Positions 10,001 to 19,392 of a stretch of DNA of 28,018 bases are shown in pieces (the first letter of the stretch is position 1; each line of letters starts with the position of its first letter). Position numbers and translations under genes: made by a program. The notes below the pieces were generated by a model. That model was not told where the DNA came from. It was given only the letters and a program-made list of their open reading frames with translations, and searched no databases. This DNA comes from Synura sp. LO234KE (taxonomy: Eukaryota; Sar; Synurophyceae; Synurales; Mallomonadaceae), in contig VKHC01000022.1 in the NCBI GenBank assembly GCA_015143735.1, forward strand, positions 1 to 28,018, written 5' to 3'.

Positions 10001-13000
10001 TGAATGAGAAACAAATGACACTTCTATACGGCCGAGAAAATCTACCATAATCAGAATAATAATACAAGTGGAACATAATATATAAGAAACAGGCGACACT
10101 CTTGTGCGGCCTCCTTGAAGGTCGATTATACGCTTCGATACTACGGTATAACAGTACAAGGGGAATATGATATACGAGAAACAGGTGAGGACACTCCTGC
10201 ACGGTCTCCGTGAAGGTCGATTATACGCTTCGATACTATGGTATAACAATACAAGGGGAATATGATATACGAGAAACAGGTGAGGACACTCCTACACGGT
10301 CTCCGTGAAGGTCGATTATACGCTTCGATACTATGGTATAACAATACAAGAATAAAAATAACTCGTACACTGATGAGTGCGCTTGCCCCAACAAATCAAC
10401 GCAATTTATACGGAATAAGCATATTGATAGAAAATTTTTGACATTAAAATTTAAAAGAGTTTGCACTATGGCCAACCACACGCGTATTGGAAGCTGACAA
10501 ATACAACGGTCTTCTCACACGTCTACATCCAAATCTCCGACAATTGCCACCTCCCAAATCCTTGTGATCACCGTTGAAAGATTACTACCGGTGAAAAGTC
10601 TCCACCGTTGAAAAATCGATTGATAGTCGCAATCGAGAATTCCTGGAGCTGATTGCACGTGATATAATGAAATTTCGTCCCAACTGAACACCTTGCCGTA
10701 GAAAGATACCTACGGTTGACCGATCCGTTAATAGGCGCCTTCAAGAATTGCTTGAGCTTGTATATTAAGAACGAGAGAAAGTATCTGAAGCCGAGACGAC
10801 ACACAAAGTTCCACTTAAAGGAAACCGTTGAAAATTACCGTAATAGCACAAGGCAACGATTTAAATGTATTCTCCGTGAAGATGAGTAGAAAATGAAATA
10901 AAAGAGGCTGGTCATCACCAAGTACATCACTGATCCGCAGAGACTTGAGAAAATCACGATCATGCAGTACTTGTAAGCATATTTTATTGATAAGAAATAA
11001 TAATAAAATAAAAGATTTTGTCTTATGGCTAACAAAACGCGTTTCGGAAGCATGCAAACAGAGAAGTACAAATTTATATACAACTTATAAATGCACTCGT
11101 CTATACGGTATAAACGGATGAATATAAAGAGGTACGTAACTGCTTCGTCCTGGGAGAGCCGTGCACTTACTAGGACTATTATTGTAGTATGAAACGGGTA
11201 TACCAGACGTAATAGTGGTACTCACTCCAGAGTCCGAAGCCGGAGCCGTTTCCGTTCTGCAACACGTCCGGCGAGAACTGGATCACCTCCTTGAAGAGGC
11301 GCTTCTGGTTCTCCTACACGCAGTAAGGGGGAAGGAAAACCTATCAAAATACGAATGGATTCAAATGGACCGCTTGACCCATTCAACAGCGCGCATATCT
11401 GAGCGATGGTCAAATCAGGTAGGATAGATTAGGTACCACTAATGGAAGCAATAAATCAATATTTTTCCTATATCTAAATAATAAAAGCATAAGATACGTG
11501 GCGGAGAACAACAACTCTTAACCTCACCGCGGATATTCCAGCTCCTGTGTCCGTGACTTCAAAACGGAAATAAGGAGGGGACAGCGAGCAATCTGGACTG
11601 GAACCCAACGATGTGGTTGCTCGAGTACCTTCGTTAGAACTGTCGATGTTGACTAAAAGTACAATCGTCGCCTTAACAGTTATTCCGCCTCCTTTGGGAG
11701 TGAATTTGAGAGCGTTAGACAGAAGGTTCCGAACCACCTGAGATATCTTCTGTTTGTCGATGTTTATCGAGAAGTTATCCAAAGTATTTTGATCTTTAGT
11801 AGCATTATTAGGATATGCGCCAGAGAGTTTATTGCTGTCATCATTCACGTTGACGCTTCTGCCTTTGTTTCCAAACTCATCAGAATCTTCGCTGCTCGCG
11901 TCAAATTCTTTATTTCGGTTATTATAAGCTCTGCTTCTGATGCCTTCATCTACTCCCATCTCAATGCTTAGACCAATACCAAGGGATCTCGCCTGTGGTT
12001 GAAACGTAGAAAGATAAAGTAATATCAAACCATTCATATTCGGAGGACAGTTTCAAAAGTTAGAATGAGAAGAAAGGAAGTACGAGCGTACTAAAATTAA
12101 GAACTTAAAAAAACATGCAGCGTCGAAATCGCGTTGTTAGCAGTTCGAAGAAAAACACGCTGCTTTCCTTCATCCGCTCATGTGTCAATTAATTTCCTAC
12201 ATTCACGAGAACTATAATCAACTAAATCAGCATTTCACTACCAGCCATCTTTACTAATACGCACACAAATATATATCTTAGACTAGTAAACTTCGATGTT
12301 ACTCAAATCTACATTCAAGCAGTACTAGAGAAGTTAACAAAATTACCTGTAATTTGAAGGGCTTGGAGGCGCTCCGGATGAAATCGAAGGCAGGCTCGTG
12401 TTTGAAATAGGTGTGCAGTAGTCCTCCGTCCAGCTTCTCGTACGTCAGCAAGTCGTTCAGTATGTCTACCGCTGCCTCACACGACACACTTACTTCCTCC
12501 ACCACATCGACGGTGTCCTGGTCCATGGTCGAGTTATTGGACTCGGACTGCTTCTTGAGATAGTTCAGGCCAAGTACCACAGCATTGAGTGGTGTTCGAA
12601 TTTCATGGGAAACGTAACGGACAAACATTCGTTTCACCTCGAGCAGATTCTGCACGAAAATTTCATTTTAAGTGATTGGAATCTAATTATTGTTATCGCA
12701 AAAATTTTGGCAGTTCAAGTATCTTAAAGCTGACGGAAACAATATGCTCAAATATGCACACACGCCTGCCCAGTTTTAACTAACCGCGACATCCGATGCC
12801 TCCGCATGCCATTTCCTCGCGTAAGACACTGAGAACAATACCATATACAAAGATACGGCGTACGAGAAACTCGTGATAAAAGTTATACTGTAATCCTCCC
12901 ATTTCACATTTCGATAATGAATAAGTATACAAAACCCTCCAAGGAAACATGTAATCAACGCACACATTCGAGCAAAACAAACTTTATTGTGTGGATCCAA

Positions 13001-13618
13001 ATCAGGGAAAGATTTCTTGTATAAAAATTTCTTGTACCACACAAAAAAGGTTCGAAAAGTCAGCAAGGCACCAGAACTGATGCTTACAAATGACAATATT
13101 CCGGTAGCAGATTTTATGTTCATTATGTATCCATCTTGAAAACTAAGGGCGAAGTACAGGGACGTGAAACCCGAAACCGTCAATGATGTCCAATGATCCC
13201 ACAAATCACCACAAATGATGTTTAGAGAAGAACAATGGCCACATATTGCAACTGAGAAGTATAAGCATTGCAACATTAGGTAAATTTGTCCGCTGATTGA
13301 ATTTGATCTCAACGCAATCCAAATTATTATGTTCATGATTGCATACGCCATATTTGTACTCCATCTGGCCGCCATATGCTTTTTGGGGATACGACTAGAA
13401 ACGAGAGTCTCTAATAGCAAATGAACAATTATCTGTACGGATATTCCGACCCCGATCAGGGTGGCGTCTGCAAATTCTTTACTTTGCAATGACCGATATA
13501 AATTTGAGTGATGATCCGCTGTACACGTTGCAATTTTAACACAGTATGAGATGACCATAATAGGAAGAAGGAAACAATACTGTCCCAAAACCAATGTTGT
13601 TCTATCATTTGTTACCAT
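7085..13618 (-). CDS. Membrane-bound hybrid histidine kinase (HisKA, HATPase_c, receiver), five exons
   Basis: Five minus-strand exons join to 812 codons: 13618-12785, 12649-12347, 11992-11528, 11313-11226 and 7833-7085. All introns are GT-AG. Start: AAAATGG context with an in-frame TAA three codons upstream. Residues 1-278 hold about eight hydrophobic segments (near 9-30, 53-75, 89-104, 112-135, 146-162, 170-195, 212-235, 243-266), a sensor I cannot assign. HisKA H-box is FVRYVSHEIRTPLNAV with phospho-acceptor His293. HATPase_c has N-box QVVRNLLSNALKFTP (Asn472), G1 DTGAGIS (527-533), F-box KRLFKEVIQF and G2 GSGFGLWISKRIIDLHGG, the last restored only by the exon 4/5 junction. After a polar linker, the receiver domain (about 692-810) has Asp698/Asp699, phospho-Asp748 (LMDFMMPKMDG), Thr776 and Lys798. 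It should autophosphorylate and relay His293 to Asp748. Intron 4 (3.4 kb) carries copies of the exon 5 boundary. A GTAAGT overlaps the stop. Confidence 0.93.
7834..8310 (-). repeat. Exon-boundary repeat array, cluster 1 (older copies)
   Basis: About five units of ~80-95 bp follow the true exon 5 acceptor (TAG at 7836-7834) inside intron 4. Each unit combines ~40 nt of intron end with ~50 nt of exon 5 start. Unit ends fall near 7875, 7972, 8061, 8141, 8233 and 8310. Copy 1 keeps GTAG/CATCG (AG at 7930-7929) and stays close to the exon 5 sequence. Copy 4 keeps ATAG/TGTCG (AG at 8190-8189). Copies 2 and 5 have lost the AG, and copy 3 has a replaced middle. These copies are more diverged than cluster 2. 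Confidence 0.85.
8475..9812. repeat. Intron-4 segmental duplication: 8475-8612 and 9675-9812
   Basis: Two direct copies of about 138 bp share blocks such as ACAGATTTGTCGACGTTGA, CAACAGTCGTCGCT and GTCCTGTATTCT. One lies just beyond cluster 1 of the exon-boundary repeat and the other just before cluster 2. Together with the shared order of repeat units this points to duplication of a larger block within the intron. Confidence 0.75.
8650..9522 (-). other. Unassigned coding-like block inside intron 4
   Basis: Three minus-strand frames follow one another in the direction of the host gene. 9522-9052 encodes 156 aa (MFIASVNIFLFFIYVDGFGK with a hydrophobic start, then a basic Ser-rich part). 9023-8811 encodes 70 aa (Ser/Thr/Glu-rich). 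8853-8650 encodes 67 aa with YDEMVRDLCGISYEDWL. They lie in three different frames, so joining them needs splicing or frameshifts. It sits between the two segmental-duplication copies, so it may be an insertion. No family recognised. It could be a nested gene, an element relic or chance. Confidence 0.25.
9880..10350 (-). repeat. Exon-boundary repeat array, cluster 2 (younger copies)
   Basis: A partial unit (to 9920) is followed by five units of ~95 bp, starting near 9921, 10013, 10093, 10185 and 10280. Four carry a perfect acceptor TAG/TATCG, with AG at 9972-9971, 10142-10141, 10237-10236 and 10332-10331, followed by a near-copy of the exon 5 start. Spliced in phase to exon 4, the newest copies read ISKRIIDLHGDRVGVSSP instead of ISKRIIDLHGGRIGVYSP. 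The unit near 10013 has the same replaced middle as copy 3 of cluster 1 (8062), so clusters 1 and 2 share an ordered block and one derives from the other. Confidence 0.88.
10565..10850. repeat. Short interspersed motif ACCGTTGAAA and diverged ~115-bp repeat
   Basis: ACCGTTGAAA recurs near 10570, 10609 and 10827. The stretch near 10610-10680 (GTTGA, GAATTCCTGGAGCT, GATATAATGAAA) resembles the one near 10715-10785 (GTTGA, GAATTGCTTGAGCTTG, GAACGAGAGAAA). Identity is low and the second claim is tentative. Confidence 0.35.
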
Positions 13619-14168
13619 TTTTAATTAAGCGGAATGCGATATGTACGAGATATGTTCAACAGCAAGAGGCACCGGCAACACACAGTGGTTTTGATTTGTT
13701 CAAAATCTAAAGCTAAGTTATGCAAATCAGCGACTTTATTTAATTGAGCAAATTCAACGACTGATTTCATGTAATCAATCAAATTTTTGTGCCACTTCCA
13801 TCAAATTTAGAATGCCCTCAAAATATCTGTTTGGATTCGCTTCATTCTACTTGTATTGAACTCGGTGGGATTTGAACATACTTCATGTTTGCTGATTAGG
13901 CCGTAGCTAAATTATTTATTTTACCATTCTCGTTCTGTGGTTTGTGGTTTCCCGAGCTACGGAGACGATGAGCTAGAAATATATGCCTCAGAAGGAAACA
14001 AGTTGGAATAGATGTTCAATGTTTTCTTAGAAAATATTCTAGAAACATCGTCTCTAATAATCCTACCTACTTCTAAAGGCTCTCTTGTCTAGCCAGGTCC
14101 GTTTAGATATGGAATTTAAGCTTTCGTTTGCAGGGTAGTAATGAGATTTTGATTTTCAAATTTCATAG
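13619..14168. other. Head-to-head intergenic region, kinase and VDE-like pseudogene
   Basis: About 550 nt separate the kinase start codon (minus strand) from the first recognisable exon of the de-epoxidase-like pseudogene (plus strand). Missing upstream exons of the latter were looked for and not found. No promoter element can be assigned with confidence. Confidence 0.4.
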
Positions 14169-15828
14169 GTGTAAAGGAGATAGTTTATGCTCTACACGAT
14201 GCTTTGCCACATACGGTAGTGGTCAATTAAACAATTTAATATCATCATGGTCAGTAAAAAAAATGACTATTGTGTTCATGTACCTCGAGCCTAATCTGTT
14301 GGCGGCATCAGTAAAGTCTCAGATATCACTGCTTCGATTGTCGTAAAACCTCGTTTATTGTTTTAAATGAAAATAATATTCTTGACAAAATCGGAAAAAG
14401 TGGTAGAAATAAGCAGTCCAATAGCGAAATCCCTTAAAAGTAAAAAACGAGTGTTAGAATTAAATGCTTTATTTCGAATTCCTAAGCCGAGTTATCCTTG
14501 TTAAACAAAATGATATTCATGAAATATTACGATTAGTCGACGAACAAAGGGATCCCGCTGATGAAGAAGACTCTCCTAGTTCAGAAAATGATGGGTGTTC
14601 ATTGACCAGGACCACTAGTAAGTGCTTCGCCAAGCGATATTCAAGAGCGCAATAGTTATGGGAATCCATATGATGTCAACGCCTTCCAATCATCAATAGA
14701 GAAATTACGAGGGTACTTACGATCTCTGCATCGATAATATACTTGTGTTACTGGCAAAGCCGCCCCTCGATACAATGAAAACTGCAACAATAGATTCTGA
14801 TGGGAGTGAAACTGCTTCCGCTTCATTATCGTCCGCGTTGCTGTCGAGGGAATCCTCAATTGGTACAAGGTCGGCTGTTACAGGCGCGGAAATCCTGATG
14901 GTTATTTGGGGCACACCGCTCCTCCAGATGTGATGACAACATCAACAGTGATGTGAACGTTAATTTAAATGGGAGGGGAAAAGGCGACGATTTTATAACG
15001 GTCCAACTGCAACCTCAGGGGGAGATGTTTGGATTATCATTCTGGAAGTACTGGTGCATACGGGGGAGCGCAAAGGCAATAGCTTGCCTTTTGAATGGGA
15101 TTGAATTGATGTTGTCCAAACAGTTGCTGGGACCGATTATTAGCCTTTATTGGGTGATTGACTCTGATTTTCTATTTGTACTCAGGAGCTTTTGTGTATT
15201 CGAGGACACCCGAGCTCTCAGCCGATCTGCTGCGGGCTGCCAGTGACATGATATACAAGGCTGGATTGAACCCAAACGACTTCTGTATTGTCCGAAACTC
15301 CTGTTTTCAACGAAGTCCATCCAACTCCATGGACACTGACGGCTCCTCAACATCCGAGTCCGGGTCCTCGATAACTGCAGATGAAAGAGATAATCGAGTT
15401 TGTTCCAGCTGGATTGTATCCGACACTGACACAGTCGAGGGGAGGGCCCATAACAACAACACGAACGACGTTACTCCGGCGAATAACGTACGTGATACAG
15501 ATGTATTATCCGTGTCAGTTGGCTCAGGAGACCAAGCGACAGTTTGTGTAGTAATCGGAGTGGGGTTCGGGGTGGGGATAGGTTTGACGAGGACATCTAT
15601 CAGAGGTTTTTCCAAAAGACGCGAGAGATAGCTGCGGAGCTATATGATTGGTTTCAAGAACCCTCCATACTATCTGAGTGGCTCTTGTAACAGCAACAGC
15701 ATATGGTGCTCGGGCAACCGGTGGTAAGGGGAATGGCTACTCCGTCGTTATCCCCCTTGTATCACTCCTTGCACCAGTCTCAGCCGAGGTCGTGTCAGTA
15801 TGTATGTTATTGTACTCTATGTGACTAA
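14169..15828 (+). pseudogene. Violaxanthin de-epoxidase-like gene, broken by frameshifts and a stop
   Basis: The family removes epoxide oxygens from xanthophylls in the plastid lumen. Pieces appear in family order. After an acceptor at 14167-14168 comes the Cys-rich part CKGDSLCSTRCFATYGSGQL. A run of eight A (14256-14263) shifts the frame, and NDYCVHVPRA then fits the expected Cys-containing continuation. Lipocalin pieces follow: YHCFDCRKTSF (14324), LFRIPKP (about 14466), MFGLSFWKYW (15025-15054), then after acceptor 15184-15185 GAFVYSRTPELSADLLRAA and KAGLNPNDFCIVRNSCF. An acidic Ser/Asn-rich tail changes frame near 15570-15590 and continues DIYQRFFQKTREIAAELYDW and FQEPSILSEWLL. TAA at 15688-15690 is followed in frame by QQQHMVLGQPVVRGM to TAA at 15826-15828, so it is probably a premature stop. 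The start and plastid targeting region are not visible. At least four frame changes make a functional gene unlikely. Confidence 0.7.
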
Positions 15829-16262
15829 TTTGCGTTTAAGAAAATGAAACAGATTGGGTTTAAGTTTGATAATGTTCACATCATTCACTTTTAGAATGAT
15901 GTTTTTTATAATGATGTTGATTTTTTATCCGCAGGAAGTAAGTCTGTTTTAAAACTGTTTCTTATTCTTTTAGGTGGTTTAGTTTGCTCGCTCCTGTTGC
16001 CAGCTGGTGTTACGTCTTATCCTGTGATGGTGGTGGTAGGGGAAAGGTTCTATTATCAAAAAATTAATATTTTTTCTCAATATTTTTTCTCATTTTTTGC
16101 TCGAATTAAATATCACTGGACCTTATGACCACCAATTTATTCGAAAGATATTCCGCACAAAATGTGCGAAGTGGTAGTTATGTAAGTCTTAAAAATTATT
16201 ACTTTAAAGCAAATTAAATTTCGAATAGCAACAAGAAGTCAAGTCTATTAGCTAGAATAAAC
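15829..16262. other. No gene recognised
   Basis: AT-rich spacer between the de-epoxidase-like pseudogene and the LTR-like sequence. An acceptor-like TTCTTTTAGGTGG near 15967 is followed by a GC-richer stretch to about 16045, which could be one more exon of the pseudogene, but no family motif is seen. Confidence 0.3.
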
Positions 16263-16780
16263 TGTTAACGTGTTTCTGCATTGGATTCTTAGCTCGGTAC
16301 GACGCACTTAAGCTGTAAGTCTTTATTATAGTCGAACGACTCCCCCGAACCTTAAGTTAAATTATTATATCATAAGATATCGAGCGTAGTCAGTCCTACT
16401 CCTCAAAATGGACCGACCTTCAAAGTTCAAGCGCAATCGTCATACCGATCATATACTTGACGGTTAAATGTGTAAATAAAGATTATTCATGTAACTTAGT
16501 ATATCGTCCTTAGCTCTGTAATGATATTATGCTGCTTGCGATTTCTCTCCATTACTCCTTACAGCTTTTATCCAATTATAGCGATGGTAAATTCCCCTAA
16601 CCATTCATAACCATTATAGGCACCGTAAACAATTATTCCTTAAGTAACTCAACGCTACTGCCTGCTTTATCTCTCAACTTATCGACAAGAGCAAGGTTAG
16701 ATTATACTAGGAAATTTGAGTATTAGGAAATCTCTCAAATAGTGCACCGAGAGTACTTTCCATCAGGTTTCACTCTAACA
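16263..16780 (-). repeat. Candidate copia 3' LTR (518 bp)
   Basis: Read on the minus strand, this segment begins TGTTAGAGTG directly after a purine tract and ends GTTAACA, giving a 5-bp terminal inverted repeat TGTTA/TAACA with the TG...CA ends usual for LTRs. It lies downstream of the copia RNase H remnant in the same orientation. The matching 5' LTR was not found in the window, so the exact inner end at 16263 rests on the terminal repeat alone. Confidence 0.55.
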
Positions 16781-16791
16781 CCCCCCCTTAA
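16781..16791 (-). other. Polypurine tract of copia element
   Basis: On the minus strand AAGGGGGGG directly precedes TGTTAGAG. A purine tract abutting the 3' LTR is where plus-strand DNA synthesis is primed in LTR retroelements. Confidence 0.55.
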
Positions 16792-19060
16792 GATAGGCTA
16801 GATCTCCTTGATCATCGCATGCAGTTCCAATACATCATTCTCAAACATGTGTGATCTAAATTACGTCGCCAGGGTTTCGCCGAGGCCGTAACTCAGACAT
16901 CCCTCCAGCAGGTCTGTTCCTATAAGTGTTGCCCACACAACCGCAATCTACAAACCAGACCTTTGTTTACACAGAATGATTACTCAGAATTGGAACATAC
17001 ATATAGCTTGTCATTCAGCATACAGCGATACATTAAAACCGAGTGAACAGTTGCAACTGCACTGAAGTATGTCCAGGAAACACCTCGCAGGGACGGGTAA
17101 ACGATCGTGGAAAGTTACCTCACATACTGACGATGAAAACCTTTGTGCTGAAGTCACAACAGTCTCTTTCACGAAAAGTAAATAAAATTAAAATCGATTA
17201 ACCAAAGTATTCCGAAAACAGAATCGAGAAAGTTCACCGACAGACAGAGTCACGTACATATTAGTTATTCCATATATCTTAAAACTCGACATCAGCATGA
17301 ACTAGGACAAGACATTCCGTGACATGCTTTCAAAACAAATCATAATATAGCAGTTTTGTTAGCAGGTCATCACACTGTCTTTTGTCAATACCTTCACGAC
17401 AAGGATATTCTCCAGCTGAACCTGCTCCCTGACCAAATGATACTTTATCTCGATGTGTTCGATATAAGATTGATTATCCTCCAGCATGGTTAGAGGAGCC
17501 AATCTACTGTAACCCAGACCTCTTAGCGTTGCAATCCACACAAGGCCATGTAGCATTCAGACTGCATACTTGAATTCGCCACGCACTGCTGAAGTTTAGG
17601 CTTCCAGCTAACAGGGGACCCTCCAAGGTAGAATATATACGCAGTTACCGATCTTCTTGTATCAATATCTCTCCCGTGATCAGTGTCCACATACGCAAAT
17701 GGGTTTAGAGAGTATATGACAAGTAATAGATTGTTGAAAATTTAACATCAGGATGAGTAAAAAGACTTCCTTCAATAACCCAATCGTTATTTTTGATACC
17801 ACCAGACGGCACACAGTTCTTCTGTACAATATATCATATCCTGCCGTTCCCAAAAGATATTTCATTAAATGCAGGACAGCTTCCCAATGTAGAGGACCAG
17901 GATTGCAATTATATCTTGCACAAGTTTGAACAGAGTACGCAAAGTCCATCGCACACCATTCGTGTTCCTGCCACTAGCCAAAGCAAACATCCTATGCCAG
18001 AAACGTCACCTATCGCCCCCACTACAATACATATTATAAAGTCATCGATATATAACGCAATAACACTCAACGATCCCTTGAAACATCTAAATTATAAGCA
18101 CGACTTATTCACCATCGGTTGAAGTCACATCTGTTTAAGCGTAAGATCAACGTTTTTGTACCGCGCACGTGGAGCTTGTTTCAAGCAATAAAGTGCCTGC
18201 CTAGGTGGCCAAATAAACTCTGTATCCTTATGGTCGGCATTGAGAAACTCTGCATCTGTTCAACAACCAACAATTAGCAGCAATTGATAGTGCAATCCGT
18301 ATTCCCATCACTTGCGTAAAACCCCTTGCAACCAAACGGGCTTTGTACCTCACGATATTACCATTCGCATCCGTCTTAAGTGTAGACCACTAAGTAGTCA
18401 ACGGGACTACTCTATATGGTAATTTACAAGGTTTCAACAAATTATTTACACTCATACTTCTCAACTCCTCCTTTTCTGCTCTCTTCCATTCCTCAGCTTT
18501 ATTTGAAGCCATAGCCTGCTTGTGTGTTTTGGGCGAGGCTACTAGGTCCGTGACGCACTTTTCCACTAGAAGAAACAAAAAAGAGTAAGATACTTATCCT
18601 CCGTCAAATTATACATGCCCTTAAGAATGTTCATTATCTTGTTCGTCAACGAGTGATTAACACCTTCCGATACCTCATTACTAATTACACGACGTAATCT
18701 TGCTTTCAATGTATAGTCGTCGTTATCAATACACTCATACTTGAGGATATCATTCAAACAAACTTTATCACTTGACACAGTAGATAGATTGCCGTCCGGT
18801 AATACAAGTGCATCCACACATGGCTAATCTTCTCGGTCTATCCTCTCAAAAATCAATGACACGGTTTAATAGACCTGTGTCTTCATCACGGTCAACAGAT
18901 TTCAGTAGGTACTTTACACAGTAGTCAACTCTTCTCTTATATGGGGATATAATCTCTGTGTCCGGGGGTTAATCCGCCGCCGGTACACTTTTATGCGGGA
19001 TATCATTATCAACTCTCATATTCTCACTCATTATATTATTCAACTTCTAAATGTCCTTCA
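16781..19060 (-). mobile_element. Second Ty1/copia remnant (hinge, RT and RNase H)
   Basis: Minus-strand pieces follow copia pol order from high to low coordinates. A hinge-like part (18817-18566, and up to about 19060 with stops) precedes HKQAMASNKAEEWKRAEKEE near 18500, then LKTDANGNIVRYKARLVARG near 18350, DAEFLNADHKDTEFIWPP and ALYCLKQAPRARYKN near 18200. The RT active site is intact as LYIDDFIM near 18040. CLLWLVAGTR and HWEAVLHLMKYLLGTAGYD (about 17860) follow. RNase H is DIDTRRSVTAYIFYLGGSP (about 17650), SECYMALC, MLEDNQSYIEH and IKYHLVREQV (to 17359). Frameshifts, stops and an internal deletion between RT blocks make it non-functional. The LTR-like end at 16263-16780 belongs to it. 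Protease and integrase were not recognised, and the element is probably truncated at its 5' side. Confidence 0.88.
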
Positions 19061-19077
19061 TTTCATTGACATGAGGT

Positions 19078-19293
19078 AGAAATGGTACCACCATGTTGAC
19101 GTCAATTTACCCCTATAAACGACATTTACAAAATGCAAGATCTCATTGAGAACCGCTCCCCAGACATTGATACGATATAGGCAGTGAGATATCAGTACGA
19201 TCGCACTACTTATATCGTCAGAATGACTGCGGGCAAGATTTCCACGCCAGAAATGGTACCACCATGTTGACGTCAATTTACCCCTATAAACGA
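19078..19293. repeat. 45-bp direct repeat pair (19078-19122 and 19249-19293)
   Basis: The 45-nt block starting AGAAATGGTACCACCATG and ending CCCCTATAAACGA occurs twice in the same orientation without a mismatch, 171 nt apart start to start. It contains GGTACC and ACCATGTTGACGTCAA, partly self-complementary. The 126 nt between the copies have no coding sense. Perfect identity in otherwise decayed DNA suggests a recent duplication or a small terminal-repeat element. Confidence 0.85.
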
Positions 19294-19392
19294 TATTTTC
19301 GTGGTGCTATTTGGGCTAATCTTTATTTATTTGTCAATGTTTCGTCGATTTGATTAAGTAGTCACTTGTCAATAGCAAACCGCAAATTTAGA

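Larger units (their letters stand above)
9551..11065. repeat. Second pair of diverged intron-4 direct repeats
   Basis: 9551-9680 and 10844-10970 share TAATAGCAC, AGAGGCT, TCACCAAGTACATC, a CAGAGACTT/CACAGACTT block and a CATGCA block in the same order. A neighbouring pair, about 10400-10490 and 10976-11065, shares AGCATATT, ATTGATA and TATGGCCAACCACACGCG versus TATGGCTAACAAAACGCG. These add to the evidence that intron 4 has grown by repeated local duplication. Confidence 0.6.

Noticed and set aside
7834-10350. Regular ~95-bp repeats considered as a CRISPR array or satellite
   Set aside because: There are no unique spacers and the units match an exon boundary of the host gene, so duplication of that boundary explains them better.
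9822-10481. Several overlapping minus-strand frames of 67-126 aa containing SKRIIDLHGD
   Set aside because: They arise from the tandem exon-boundary units, which are not a multiple of three long; they are not separate genes.
14656-14914. Two minus-strand frames of 65-70 aa with plausible acidic composition
   Set aside because: They lie opposite the linker of the de-epoxidase-like pseudogene, whose plus-strand pieces on both sides carry family motifs.
15307-15615. Minus-strand 102-aa frame
   Set aside because: Antisense shadow of the acidic Ser/Asn-rich tail of the de-epoxidase-like pseudogene.
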